Source: an uncultured Eubacteriales bacterium (lineage in GTDB: Bacteria > Bacillota > Clostridia > Oscillospirales > CAG-272). From it: 64,000 nt of DNA. This document shows positions 33,228-42,917 of this stretch, piece by piece. Below the pieces are notes generated by a model that was not told the origin of the DNA, did not search any database, and saw nothing but the letters and a program-made list of their open reading frames with translations. The stretch spans positions 1 through 64,000 of the forward strand of contig CAKSQF010000011.1 of assembly GCA_934486825.1 (NCBI GenBank), given 5' to 3'. A program made the translations under genes and the position numbers. The stretch's first letter is position 1, and each line of letters starts with the position of its first letter.

Positions 33228-34196
33228 ATGGATTATAAATTTGATTTTGGAAACAGGGTGCTGAACCTTCCGTGTTCGGTGCTTTCGATACTTGAAAGGG
33301 TGGATACAGCCAAACTGCGCACACTTATCGCACTTGCGGCGGCAAACGGTGCGGCAGACTGCGGCAGTCTGGCAGGAATGTCGGGACTTACCGAGGATGA
33401 AGTGAAGGATTCGATAGGATTCTGGTGCGGTGCCGGTGTGATCGAACCGATAAGAGACGGTACGGCTGCCGCAAAGCCGACGGTCAATGTTCATGTGTCC
33501 GCAAACGGCAACAAGGTGTCAGTGATTCAGAGCGGCGAAATGCCACACTATACGGGCAAGGAAGTCGAAGCCCTTTTTGCCGAAAAGGGCGAGATGAAAC
33601 TTCTGATTGACGAGTGTCAGCGAACGCTCGGAAAGATGCTGTCGATCGGCGAGATAAACAAAATGATCGCACTGGTCGATTATTACAGACTGCCGTGCGA
33701 GTTTGTGCTTCTGCTCGTCGGACGCTGCCGGGAGATCGGAAAGGGGACTGTTCCGTATATTGTACGGACCGGTATTTCACTTTACAACAGGGGAATCGTG
33801 ACGGTAAACGGACTTGAGGAAATGATCCGTGCGGAGGACGCAACCCGCTCGACCGAATATACCGTGCGCAGACTTTTCGGTATCGGCGATCGCGCGATGA
33901 CCGAACGGGAAAGAAAATTTATTTCAAACTGGACCGCATGGCAGATTCCGGAGGATATGCTTGAGCTGGTCTACGACATAACCGTCGATAATACAACCAA
34001 GCCGTCAATGCCTTATATGAACAAGGTGCTCTCCACATGGAGGGAAGCCGGATACAAAACCGCAGACGACGTGCGGAGCGCAATAGAAAAGTACAGAGAA
34101 AAGAAGGACGCACAAAGAAGTGTATCTTCTTTCGATAAGGACGAATTCTTTGAGGCGGCACTTCGCCACAGTATGGAGATACATAAAAGGACCTGA
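33228..34196 (+). CDS. DnaD-domain replication protein
   Basis: A 322-residue protein with an N-terminal winged-helix region (about 1-90) and the C-terminal DnaD/DnaB helical domain (about 200-300) containing FISNWTAWQIPEDMLELVYDITVDNT, close to the YxxxI-containing pattern of DnaD-like primosome proteins. In Firmicutes these remodel DNA at the origin and restart sites and help load the replicative helicase with the loader encoded next. It is translationally close to rex. Confidence 0.9.
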   Translation: MDYKFDFGNRVLNLPCSVLSILERVDTAKLRTLIALAAANGAADCGSLAGMSGLTEDEVKDSIGFWCGAGVIEPIRDGTAAAKPTVNVHVSANGNKVSVIQSGEMPHYTGKEVEALFAEKGEMKLLIDECQRTLGKMLSIGEINKMIALVDYYRLPCEFVLLLVGRCREIGKGTVPYIVRTGISLYNRGIVTVNGLEEMIRAEDATRSTEYTVRRLFGIGDRAMTERERKFISNWTAWQIPEDMLELVYDITVDNTTKPSMPYMNKVLSTWREAGYKTADDVRSAIEKYREKKDAQRSVSSFDKDEFFEAALRHSMEIHKRT

Positions 34197-34233
34197 GCAA
34201 AAAACGAAGCTTTGCTGAAAGGATTACACCGAT

Positions 34234-35211
34234 ATGAGTTACAGCCGTGAAAATTACATAAAGGTCAAACGGTCGTTTGATGAAAAGCTTGCACTTGAAA
34301 CCGAGCAGGCAAAAGCGAGAATGAAGGAAATACACGAAAAGCTTCCCGAGATCGCACATATAGACGCAGAGCTTGCGAATACCGGTATTCTGATAATGGA
34401 AGAGATATCTGCAGGTAAGCTCGGACTCACCGAGCGGCTTGACAATATCAGACTCGATAATGAACAGCTTCAGGATGAGCGCAGACGCATACTCTCGGAA
34501 AACGGCTATCCGCCCGATTATACCGACATACATTATGACTGCAAAAAATGCAGGGACAGCGGGATTGTCGGCACTAAAATGTGTTCGTGCATGAAATTTG
34601 CGCTGTCGATGGCGGCGCTTGAAAGTTCGGGACTCGGTAAACTTTTTGAAAATCAGAATTTTGACAGTTTCAGCCTGAAATATTATACCGCCGATCAGCG
34701 TGCCTATGAGCAGATGTCCGGGATTCTTGAAATATGCAGTGATTATGCCGAGGGCTTCGACCCGTCCACCCGTGAAAATCTGTTGCTCTGCGGAAAGACA
34801 GGACTCGGCAAAACCCATCTTTCAACCGCAATAGCGGGTACGGTCATAGAGCGCGGCTATGAGGTCGTGTACGAGAGCGCACAGAATGTTTTTGATGATT
34901 TTTCCGCCGAACGGTTCGGAAGAAGCTTTGCCGGCAGGGACGGCAATACGTCAAGATATAATGACGCCGATCTTCTGATAATCGACGATCTCGGGGCGGA
35001 AACGGTGAACAGCTTCACGGTGAGTACCCTTTACTCGCTGATAAACAGCAGAGTAATATCCGGAAAGCCGATGATAATCAATACAAATCTGACGTCGGAT
35101 GAAATAAAAGCGAAATACGGCGACCGCATCTTTTCACGACTGTTCGGCGAATTTACCGTTTTGCTGTTCAGAGGAACCGATGTGCGGATGCAGCGACTCG
35201 GCGGCAGATAA
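34234..35211 (+). CDS. DnaC/DnaI-like helicase loader ATPase
   Basis: A 325-residue protein. The N-terminal half is a coiled coil followed by a Cys cluster (CKKC-x-DSG, then CSC) that would bind zinc as in DnaI. The C-terminal half is an AAA+ domain with Walker A CGKTGLGKTH, Walker B LLIIDDLGAE and sensor-1 IINTNL, plus the SRLFGEF arginine-finger region. It loads DnaB-type helicase onto single-stranded DNA with DnaD. Placed just after dnaD, a typical Clostridia order. Confidence 0.93.
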   Translation: MSYSRENYIKVKRSFDEKLALETEQAKARMKEIHEKLPEIAHIDAELANTGILIMEEISAGKLGLTERLDNIRLDNEQLQDERRRILSENGYPPDYTDIHYDCKKCRDSGIVGTKMCSCMKFALSMAALESSGLGKLFENQNFDSFSLKYYTADQRAYEQMSGILEICSDYAEGFDPSTRENLLLCGKTGLGKTHLSTAIAGTVIERGYEVVYESAQNVFDDFSAERFGRSFAGRDGNTSRYNDADLLIIDDLGAETVNSFTVSTLYSLINSRVISGKPMIINTNLTSDEIKAKYGDRIFSRLFGEFTVLLFRGTDVRMQRLGGR

Positions 35212-35226
35212 TACGGGAGCGGAGAT

Positions 35227-36009
35227 TTGTTTTTAAGAAAAAAAGCCGAAAACGGTGTCGTATATGAGTATTCGGACAGACTCGGGACGGCACATCTTTT
35301 CTCGACAAGACTCGGGGGCGTTTCAACCGATGCGCATCTTGCGTCGATGAATCTCGGAGAAAACCGAGGAGACAGTCCGGACAATGTAAGAACAAATTTT
35401 GATCTGCTGACCGCTGTGATCGGAAAATCATTTTCGGACACGGTGAGGGGCGGACAGGTACATTCGACAAACATAAGGACGGTCGGTTATTCCGACCGCG
35501 GAAAATTTTTTGAGTCTACCGACGGATTCGTTACCGCGAGCGAGGGAGTTATGCTGACCGTAAAGGTCGCGGACTGTCTCCCGTTGCTCCTTTTCGATCC
35601 GGAAAACCGTGTGATCGCGGCAGTACACGCCGGATGGCGCGGGTCGGCTGCGGGAATCTGTGCGGAGGGGATCCGGAAAATGCGTGAACTCGGAGCGGAC
35701 CCGGCAGTAATGAGAGCCGCAATCGGAGCGTGCATACACAGCTGCTGCTTTGAGGTCAGAGAGGATTTTGCCGACAGCGTAAGATCGATGTGTGGGAGTG
35801 AGCTTGCGCATAAGGTGATCCTGCACAGAGACGGCAGGATGTTTGCCGATATCGTAAAGCTGAACACCGAGGTGCTTCTCGGCTGCGGTATTCCCCCCGA
35901 AAACATTGACGTAAATCCCGCATGCACATGCTGTGAGAGTGGTATTTATTTTTCTCACAGGGCAACAGCAGGCCGTCGCGGAACGATGGCGGCAGTTATA
36001 TCCCTGTGA
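35227..36009 (+). CDS. pgeF: Peptidoglycan editing factor PgeF / YfiH-family Cu-Zn protein
   Basis: A 260-residue YfiH (DUF152, polyphenol-oxidase-like) protein. Metal-site residues are visible: the His in GGQVHS, Cys in VADCLPLLL, His in AAVHAGWRG, and the GACIHSCCFEV stretch. Family members act in peptidoglycan editing or purine nucleoside handling. The start is a TTG at 35227 with a GGGAG site 8-9 bases before it; no ATG fits. It follows the helicase-loader gene after 15 bases, so it may be co-transcribed. Confidence 0.9.
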   Translation: MFLRKKAENGVVYEYSDRLGTAHLFSTRLGGVSTDAHLASMNLGENRGDSPDNVRTNFDLLTAVIGKSFSDTVRGGQVHSTNIRTVGYSDRGKFFESTDGFVTASEGVMLTVKVADCLPLLLFDPENRVIAAVHAGWRGSAAGICAEGIRKMRELGADPAVMRAAIGACIHSCCFEVREDFADSVRSMCGSELAHKVILHRDGRMFADIVKLNTEVLLGCGIPPENIDVNPACTCCESGIYFSHRATAGRRGTMAAVISL

Positions 36010-36072
36010 CGGTTTTATTTGCAAATGATAATCATATATAAATATAAAGGAAAACAGAAAGGGTAAAAATCC

Positions 36073-37077
36073 ATGATAAAAGTTGAAAACCTCGGTAAAC
36101 GGTACGGAGATAAATGGGTGGTCGATCACATCAGCTTCACAGTAGGCGAAGGCGAGATCGTCGGATTTCTCGGACCGAACGGTGCGGGAAAGACCACGAC
36201 CATGTCCATGATAACCGGATTTCTGTCGTCAACAGAGGGTACGGTGCAGATCGGAGGAATAAATGTGCTTGAAGACCCGATCGGCGCCAAGAAGCAGATC
36301 GGATATCTCCCGGAAATTCCTCCGCTCTATATGGAAATGACGGTACGGGAATATCTGAACTTCATTTACGATCTGAAGGGCTGTACATTAAAGCGCGACG
36401 AGCATCTGAAGGAGATCGCCGAGACGGTACGTGTTGCCGACGTTTACAACAGGGTCATACGCAATCTGTCAAAGGGCTACCGTCAGCGTGTCGGAATCGC
36501 GCAGGCGCTTGTCGGCAATCCGAAGGTAATCATTTTTGACGAACCGACGGTCGGTCTTGATCCCAAACAGATCATTGAGATCAGGAACCTGATAAAGGCG
36601 CTCGGAAAGAATCATACGGTAATACTTTCAACCCATATTCTGCCCGAGGTGCAGGCGGTCTGCGACAGAATAATAATTATAAACAAAGGAAAGATTGTTG
36701 CGGACGAGCGTACCGAAGAAATATCAAAGGCGTTCAGTACGAACAGAAGGCTGTCTGTCAAGATATGCGGACCGCAGAAGGAAGTGCTTGCGGCAATAAA
36801 GGGTATAGCGGGCGTTTCGTATGCCGAGGTGCTCGGAAACCACGATCTCGATTCGACATCATATCTGATCGAATCGGAGCCGGGAATAGATGTCAGAAAA
36901 TCGCTTGTCCGTACCGTTAATTCAGCAGGCTGGACAATGATAGGGCTTGAATCGATGGGAGCAAATCTTGAGGATATATTCCTTGCGGTTGTCGATGCGC
37001 CCGAGCCTGCCAGAAAGAAACGCCGCAGAGACAGGAATGTATCAAAGAAAGATGAAACTAAGGAGGGCGGACAGTAA
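36073..37077 (+). CDS. ABC transporter ATPase, Gld-type (GldA-like)
   Basis: A 334-residue ATPase: Walker A GPNGAGKTT (about 36-44), Q-loop region, signature LSKGYRQRVGIAQAL, Walker B VIIFDEPTVGLDP, H-loop in STHILPE, then a C-terminal extension of about 100 residues ending in a basic stretch. It pairs with the permease encoded 1 base later and the GldG-like proteins that follow. The Gld-type systems of non-gliding Firmicutes have no proven substrate. Confidence 0.93.
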   Translation: MIKVENLGKRYGDKWVVDHISFTVGEGEIVGFLGPNGAGKTTTMSMITGFLSSTEGTVQIGGINVLEDPIGAKKQIGYLPEIPPLYMEMTVREYLNFIYDLKGCTLKRDEHLKEIAETVRVADVYNRVIRNLSKGYRQRVGIAQALVGNPKVIIFDEPTVGLDPKQIIEIRNLIKALGKNHTVILSTHILPEVQAVCDRIIIINKGKIVADERTEEISKAFSTNRRLSVKICGPQKEVLAAIKGIAGVSYAEVLGNHDLDSTSYLIESEPGIDVRKSLVRTVNSAGWTMIGLESMGANLEDIFLAVVDAPEPARKKRRRDRNVSKKDETKEGGQ

Positions 37078-37784
37078 TGCTTGCCATATATAAAAGGGAA
37101 CTGCGTTCCTATTTCGTATCCCCGATAGGATATATATTCGTTGCGATCTTTCTCGCGGCTGCCGGACTTGTTTTCTCCTACTGCACCCTTCAGCGTGGGA
37201 CAAACTCTTCGGTTTCGGCATATTTTTCACTGCTTCTTGTGATATACATAGTGGTTTTGCCGCTGCTTACCATGAAGCTTTTTTCGGAGGAAAAGAAAAG
37301 CCGTACCGAACAGCTTCTGCTGACGGCGCCTGTCAGTCTTACCGGAATGGTTACCGCAAAATTCCTTGCGGCATATACCGTTTTTGCCGGAACATATCTC
37401 GTTTCCTGCATCGGATTTTTCACGCTTTACAAATACGGAAGTCCGAACGGTGCGATACTGCTCGGATCGTCGTTTGCGATTCTTCTGGCGGGCGGCGCAT
37501 GTATCGCAATAGGAGTGTTCATTTCATCGCTTACCGAGAATCAGCTCGTTGCCGCACTTGTGACAATGGCGGTAATTATACTCTTTGTTCTTACCTCGGC
37601 ATTCAACCGCTATATCGACAGCTATGTTATTCGGACAGTGCTCAGCTGGTTTTCGCTTATGGAGAGACTCACGAATTTCACCTACGGCTATTTTGACGTA
37701 AACGCACTTGTGTACTATATTTCACTTTCGTTTGTGTTCCTTTTCCTTACCGTGCGTGTGTATGAGAAGCGCCGCTGGGCGTGA
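37077..37784 (+). CDS. ABC transporter permease, GldF-like
   Basis: A 235-residue protein with six membrane segments, beginning MLAIYKRELRSYFVSPIGYIF as typical of the ABC-2 type/GldF permeases, with the SEEKKSRTEQLLLTAPVS loop. It shares its first base with the last base of the ATPase gene (overlapping ATG/stop), so translation is coupled. It forms the membrane part of the transporter with the GldA-like ATPase. Confidence 0.92.
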   Translation: MLAIYKRELRSYFVSPIGYIFVAIFLAAAGLVFSYCTLQRGTNSSVSAYFSLLLVIYIVVLPLLTMKLFSEEKKSRTEQLLLTAPVSLTGMVTAKFLAAYTVFAGTYLVSCIGFFTLYKYGSPNGAILLGSSFAILLAGGACIAIGVFISSLTENQLVAALVTMAVIILFVLTSAFNRYIDSYVIRTVLSWFSLMERLTNFTYGYFDVNALVYYISLSFVFLFLTVRVYEKRRWA

Positions 37785-37825
37785 TTTTCGCAACCTCGGT
37801 GAAAAGTCGAAAGGAAATCAACTGT

Positions 37826-39493
37826 ATGAAAGAAAAAAGAAAGATACTCAGCCGCTCGCTTGCGGCGCTGGTGACGGCAGTGACCGTCGTTGCCGTATTG
37901 CTTTTAAATGTTCTTCTGTCTGTCTTTGTGGGTGACAGAGCGGTGATCGATCTTACAAGCGAAAGATTCAACCGTATTTCGGACGAATCGAAAGGCATGC
38001 TCAAGGGTCTTGATCCCGACGAAAATAATTTTACGATATATTTTCTGGCGGATAAGGACGAACTGCAATCGACCGAGCTCGGATATTCGGTTACGGGCGG
38101 GGGATCGGAGGGCAGCCTGTGGGGAATGAAATATGTTTATGAGCTCGCCAAGGTTTTTGCGGAGAATTACAGCTTTGTCTCGGTAAAGCTTCTCAATATA
38201 AAAAAGGACGCCGATAAGCTGGAGCAATTCAGAACGACGGTCGGAACGAAGCTGACAAAGCAGGATGTAATTATCGACAACTATACCTACGAGACCGACA
38301 GTGACGGAAATGCAATCAGAGATGAAAACGGCGAGCCGATCATGCATCACAATTTCAGAGTGTGCAAGCGGGATTCGTTTTTCGTGTTCGATTCCGGAAC
38401 TTCGCGTGTTTATGCCTTTAACGGCGATCTGAGATTCACATCGACAATACTCTCTCTTGCCGGCAAAAACCCGACAGTGTATTTCGTTTTGGGACACGGC
38501 GAGGAGGTCGGAGACGAATCGACGCTCGACGCATCAATGAATTCGGATTACGGCAAGGCAACCGCTCTGCGCGATCTTTTCTTCAGAGCGGGATTTGCAA
38601 CAAAGAAGATCAATCTCGAAACCGAGTACGAAACGCTTTTTAAGGATGACAGCGCAAGAATCCTCGTTATATACGGTCCGAAGACCGATTATAAGGGAGC
38701 GTATGACGGCGGCACGGATGAAATTGCCGCAGTGCGGAAATTTCTCAACGGAATCGACCATAACGCAATGGTGTTCCTCGACAATACCGAAAATCCGCTC
38801 TCAAATCTTGAGGAATTTGTCTCGGATTATTTCGGGATAAACGTCGGTAAGTCGATCGTAAAGGATAACGGGGCGAACAGCCTGTCTCCCGACGGGTATA
38901 CCTTCATTTCGGATTACGAGACCGATCAGTACAGCATCGGAATCAATCTGACGGCGCCCTTTTCAAATCTTGAATCAAAGCCGATGGCTGTTTTCGAAAA
39001 TGCGAGAACCTTTACCATTCTGCCCGCTTTTTCGCAGAACGGAGGCTTTTACGACGACAGTACGGTAACGACCACCGGCGCGGTTTTCCGTGCACCCAAA
39101 AGCTCGGTGGCGGTTGAAGACGGAAAGCAGGTTGCCGATTTCGGCAGCGAAACTCCGTCGGCACTGATGGCACTTTGCCTTACCGATCGCTTCGACGAAA
39201 AGAGCAACCAGATAGAGGGCTATATGCTTTTCTGCGGAACGAGCGATTTTGCGGCGGATAAGTATGTCAATTCGGCATCCTATTGCAACGCCGATATACT
39301 TTACTATACGATGAGACTCATGGGCAGGGAAAATGTGCCCTTCAGTATAGACTTCAAGGTGATCAAAGGACAGGCACTTGAGAATATTTCAAAGGGAGAG
39401 GCGACCGGGCTTACCGTTTTGCTCTGCACGCTTGTTCCCGCTGTCATGGTCGTACTCGGGACCGTTGTGTTTGTCAAGAGAAGACACAGATAA
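37826..39493 (+). CDS. GldG-like membrane-anchored ABC accessory protein (first copy)
   Basis: A 555-residue protein from the ATG at 37826 (AAAGGAA site upstream; a longer frame overlaps the permease end). N-terminal membrane segment (about 10-32), an extracellular GldG domain containing YFVLGHGEEVG, and a C-terminal membrane segment (about 525-548) with a short basic tail. GldG proteins form part of gliding-type ABC systems; the role in Firmicutes is unknown. Followed by a diverged paralogue. Confidence 0.88.
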   Translation: MKEKRKILSRSLAALVTAVTVVAVLLLNVLLSVFVGDRAVIDLTSERFNRISDESKGMLKGLDPDENNFTIYFLADKDELQSTELGYSVTGGGSEGSLWGMKYVYELAKVFAENYSFVSVKLLNIKKDADKLEQFRTTVGTKLTKQDVIIDNYTYETDSDGNAIRDENGEPIMHHNFRVCKRDSFFVFDSGTSRVYAFNGDLRFTSTILSLAGKNPTVYFVLGHGEEVGDESTLDASMNSDYGKATALRDLFFRAGFATKKINLETEYETLFKDDSARILVIYGPKTDYKGAYDGGTDEIAAVRKFLNGIDHNAMVFLDNTENPLSNLEEFVSDYFGINVGKSIVKDNGANSLSPDGYTFISDYETDQYSIGINLTAPFSNLESKPMAVFENARTFTILPAFSQNGGFYDDSTVTTTGAVFRAPKSSVAVEDGKQVADFGSETPSALMALCLTDRFDEKSNQIEGYMLFCGTSDFAADKYVNSASYCNADILYYTMRLMGRENVPFSIDFKVIKGQALENISKGEATGLTVLLCTLVPAVMVVLGTVVFVKRRHR

Positions 39494-39507
39494 GGAGAAG
39501 TGACGCA

Positions 39508-41052
39508 ATGAACTTTTTGAAGAAAAGAAATTTCAGATACGGATCATTGGCGGTTCTCCTTACCGTTTCGGTAATTGCCGTGGTCGTTGCGGTCAATCTG
39601 ATAGTCTCGACGCTCGCAACGAATTTCGGGTGGTTTTTCGATATGACCTCCGAAAACATGTACGAGCTGTCGGACGAAAGCAAGAAGCTGCTTGACCGCG
39701 TTGATAAGAACAGTGATGTCACGGTTTATTTTCTGACCGAGCCGGACAGGCTGACATCGGGTGTTCAGTCGTCAAATTACTTCGGACAGGCGACCGCATG
39801 GGGAATGAAGCCGATACATGAGATAGCAACCGAAATATCGGCGGGCTATCCGTTTGTTAAGATCGAATATCTGAACTATGCAAAAAATCCGCAGAAACTG
39901 CGGGAGATAACAGGCAAGGATTATGACGGCATAACCTTCCAGAGCACGCAGATTATCGTTGACAGCGTGAGCCGGACAACCGGTACGGACGGAACCGTCT
40001 ATGATACCGCACATAATTACAGAATATTCAGCAGGGACGCGTTTTACACCTTCGGAGAAGCGGGAAATGTTTCGTCGTTTTGCGGCGATTACAGATTTGC
40101 CGCCGCAATCGGATCGCTGACTCTTCCGAACGGTTCGGCACCCGTCGCCTATTTCATAACCGGACACGGTGAAAAGGTCGGAAGCTATGACAGCGGTTCG
40201 ACCGAAAAAAACACCGATTATTCAAGCGCTCAGTCGCTTTATCAGATACTCCGCGACTGCGGATACGATATCAGAAAGATCGATCTGAAATATGAGGATT
40301 TCGGGAAAGAGGACGACGCGCTTGCTGTTGTGTATTCTCCTTCGACCGATTTTCTTGCTCCCGAAAATTCGGACAGCTTCAACGAAACAGAAAAGCTGAA
40401 TCTGTTTTTGAAGGAAAAAAATCATTCGCTTATGGTTTTCCTTGATCCGGGAACGAGGAAGCTTTCAAATCTTGAGAATTTTCTGAAAGAAAAATGCGGC
40501 GTTACGGCGGTCGATGCAAAGGTCGCCGACGACGGAGCAAATGCGGTTTCGGTGGACAGACTGTCGTTTGCCGGAAAAGCGGGCGGAGCATCGGTTGCAT
40601 CGCGGATAGCAGGCGGATATGCCGCCGATAAAAAGGTAATATTTTCATCGGTACGACCGCTGATTATCGACAATGATGCGAAATCAACATCGGCAATATA
40701 CGAGGTTCCCGACAGTGTTTCGGATAAAGAGCTGCTCGGTGCCGCACTCATGACGCTTACCGAAACCGAGAGCGGATCGCAGATTGCGATATGCGGGACC
40801 TCGGACTTTGTCGGTGACAGTTATACCGGCAATCCCGATTATGCAAACCGCGAGGTCATGCTTGAAACGGTTGCGGGCATTTCGGAGGCGGCAAGAGTAC
40901 CGACCGGAGTATCGTTCAAGACCGTTATGACAGACAGGCTTGACATAACCAACAGACAGGCATTTATACTGACAGTAGTGCTTTCGGCAGGAATACCGCT
41001 TGTTTTTGCCTGTGCGGGAATCATTGTGTATTTGAGGAGGAGATATTCTTGA
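39508..41052 (+). CDS. GldG-like membrane-anchored ABC accessory protein (second copy)
   Basis: A 514-residue protein with the same plan as the preceding gene: membrane segment near 13-35, MTSENMYELSDESKKLL (compare LTSERFNRISDESKGML in the first copy), YFITGHGEKVG, and a C-terminal membrane segment (about 485-508). The two are ancient tandem paralogues, clearly below half identity by eye. The AAGGAGA site lies between them; the downstream gene overlaps by 4 bases. Confidence 0.88.
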   Translation: MNFLKKRNFRYGSLAVLLTVSVIAVVVAVNLIVSTLATNFGWFFDMTSENMYELSDESKKLLDRVDKNSDVTVYFLTEPDRLTSGVQSSNYFGQATAWGMKPIHEIATEISAGYPFVKIEYLNYAKNPQKLREITGKDYDGITFQSTQIIVDSVSRTTGTDGTVYDTAHNYRIFSRDAFYTFGEAGNVSSFCGDYRFAAAIGSLTLPNGSAPVAYFITGHGEKVGSYDSGSTEKNTDYSSAQSLYQILRDCGYDIRKIDLKYEDFGKEDDALAVVYSPSTDFLAPENSDSFNETEKLNLFLKEKNHSLMVFLDPGTRKLSNLENFLKEKCGVTAVDAKVADDGANAVSVDRLSFAGKAGGASVASRIAGGYAADKKVIFSSVRPLIIDNDAKSTSAIYEVPDSVSDKELLGAALMTLTETESGSQIAICGTSDFVGDSYTGNPDYANREVMLETVAGISEAARVPTGVSFKTVMTDRLDITNRQAFILTVVLSAGIPLVFACAGIIVYLRRRYS

Positions 41053-42914
41053 ACACAGCAAAAGAACGAAAAAAGAATTTTCTTTCCGGACAAAAGGGAC
41101 TGATTATAGGACTTGCGGTATCATTTGCGGTACTGCTTCTCGGATACTTCTTTATAATTCGTCCGCTCCTGAAGGATGACAAGAAGCCCGCGGGCAGTAC
41201 GACCTCGCTTATATGGGAGGATGAACGGCTTGTTTCGGGCAATCAGCTGCTGCTCTATCCGGCTATCGCCGAGAACAATATCAATACAATAAAGATTCAT
41301 AATCCGGATAATGATCCGAGGTATGTCGATTGGGGCTTTTTCTATAACAAGGACGAGGACGAGAGCAAAAATCTCGATGCGGATTCTTATTATCTGACCG
41401 GCTATGAATATGCCGCGTTCAAAAAAGAGTCCTTTTCCTATACGGCAATGGCGATAGGAACCGTGTACTGCTCGGCGAGAATAGAAGATCACTGTACCGA
41501 TTTTTCGGCATACGGTCTTGATTATACCGATATAAACGAGAAAAAATATGTTGTGGTAACCACGCGTGACGGTGTAAGTCATACGATCGTGTTCGGCGAC
41601 AAACTGCCGTCGGGCTCGGGATATTATGTGCGCAGTATAGATGAAAACGATATGCTTGATCCCGAAACGTCAAAGAGTACCGGCGAGCGGAAGGTGCGCG
41701 ACTCGGTCTATATACTGACCGACGTTTATACATCAAACACATTGCTGTCAACTCCGATGAATCTGACGACGCCCGTGCTCGGCTTTCCGGCAAATACAAA
41801 CTCGCGCCTGCAGGCGTTTGCACTCTGGATCGACGAGGACAAATATTATACCGATAAGCTTGATGAAAACGGAAATGTGGTGAAGGATGAAAACGGAAAT
41901 CCGGTAAAGACACTGTCGCCGGCGATATATGCAAGACCGACAGACGTTTCGTCAAAGAACCCGTTTGCGGTTTTCGGCGGAATGTCGGTCTACGATATTG
42001 TCAGACCTTCCGGGTACTATTCATCTTCCTCTCTTGAAGACCTGATCGATCTGTTTGAGGATTTTCAGGGTTCAAGCGTCGTCGAAATGGCAAAGGAGAT
42101 GACTGACAGCAATGGCGAATCCTACTACGGCTTTGAAAAGGAACTTTTGAAAAAGTACGGTCTTGACGATCCGTATTATATGTTGCTCTACCGTTCCAAC
42201 AGTATCGATAACTATGTCTATTTCAGCAGACTTATTGACGGTGAATATTATTATGCGTATTCGCTGACATTCAACGTGATATGCAAGGTCGATATCTCAA
42301 AAGCATATTTCCTTTCATGGGATCTGAAAAAATTCATATCAAGCTCGGTGTTCTATCTCCAGATAGGAAACTGTAAATCGATAGAGATAACCGGAAACTA
42401 TTTCGACCTCGGTGTGGATAACGACAGTCGTAAGGGAGAGCAGAATGTCAACCTGAAATTCAGACTTGACGGAAGCGGTAAGACTCTTAAGGTGATCGAA
42501 GTAAACTCGGGCAGATCGATCGATGTCAAAAATTTCAGACAGTTTTACAGAATACTTGCCGATGTGGCATTGCGTGAACAGGTGGATGACGCGCTTGCGA
42601 AAGAGGCGATGAAGCAGGATCCGATCGCAACCGTCAGGGTTGTGACTGCCGAAAGCATTGTCTATAAAAAGGATTCGTCGGGAAATGATACCGATGAAAT
42701 CGATTTCACAAGACCGAGCGTGACCAAGGTTTTCAGATTCTATAAGCTGACAAACGGAAGAGTGCTTCTGACTATCGAAGATATAGACGAAAACGGAAAA
42801 TCTTCCGGGGAGACGGGAAGCTTTTATCTTGTAACAGGCTCTGTCCACAAGATGCTCGGTGCCGCACTCGATGTGTATAACGGTATTGATGTTGATAATA
42901 TCACAAGGGGATAA
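41049..42914 (+). CDS. DUF4340-domain membrane-anchored protein
   Basis: A 621-residue protein with one N-terminal membrane segment (about 16-38) and a long extracellular part rich in beta strands, with DUF4340-like repeats (two related segments). DUF4340 proteins usually sit in Gld-type ABC operons, as here, and are thought to be envelope subunits. It overlaps the second GldG-like gene by 4 bases. Extracellular region contains many Tyr and Asp residues; no catalytic motif. Confidence 0.87.
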   Translation: MNTAKERKKNFLSGQKGLIIGLAVSFAVLLLGYFFIIRPLLKDDKKPAGSTTSLIWEDERLVSGNQLLLYPAIAENNINTIKIHNPDNDPRYVDWGFFYNKDEDESKNLDADSYYLTGYEYAAFKKESFSYTAMAIGTVYCSARIEDHCTDFSAYGLDYTDINEKKYVVVTTRDGVSHTIVFGDKLPSGSGYYVRSIDENDMLDPETSKSTGERKVRDSVYILTDVYTSNTLLSTPMNLTTPVLGFPANTNSRLQAFALWIDEDKYYTDKLDENGNVVKDENGNPVKTLSPAIYARPTDVSSKNPFAVFGGMSVYDIVRPSGYYSSSSLEDLIDLFEDFQGSSVVEMAKEMTDSNGESYYGFEKELLKKYGLDDPYYMLLYRSNSIDNYVYFSRLIDGEYYYAYSLTFNVICKVDISKAYFLSWDLKKFISSSVFYLQIGNCKSIEITGNYFDLGVDNDSRKGEQNVNLKFRLDGSGKTLKVIEVNSGRSIDVKNFRQFYRILADVALREQVDDALAKEAMKQDPIATVRVVTAESIVYKKDSSGNDTDEIDFTRPSVTKVFRFYKLTNGRVLLTIEDIDENGKSSGETGSFYLVTGSVHKMLGAALDVYNGIDVDNITRG

Positions 42915-42917
42915 GCG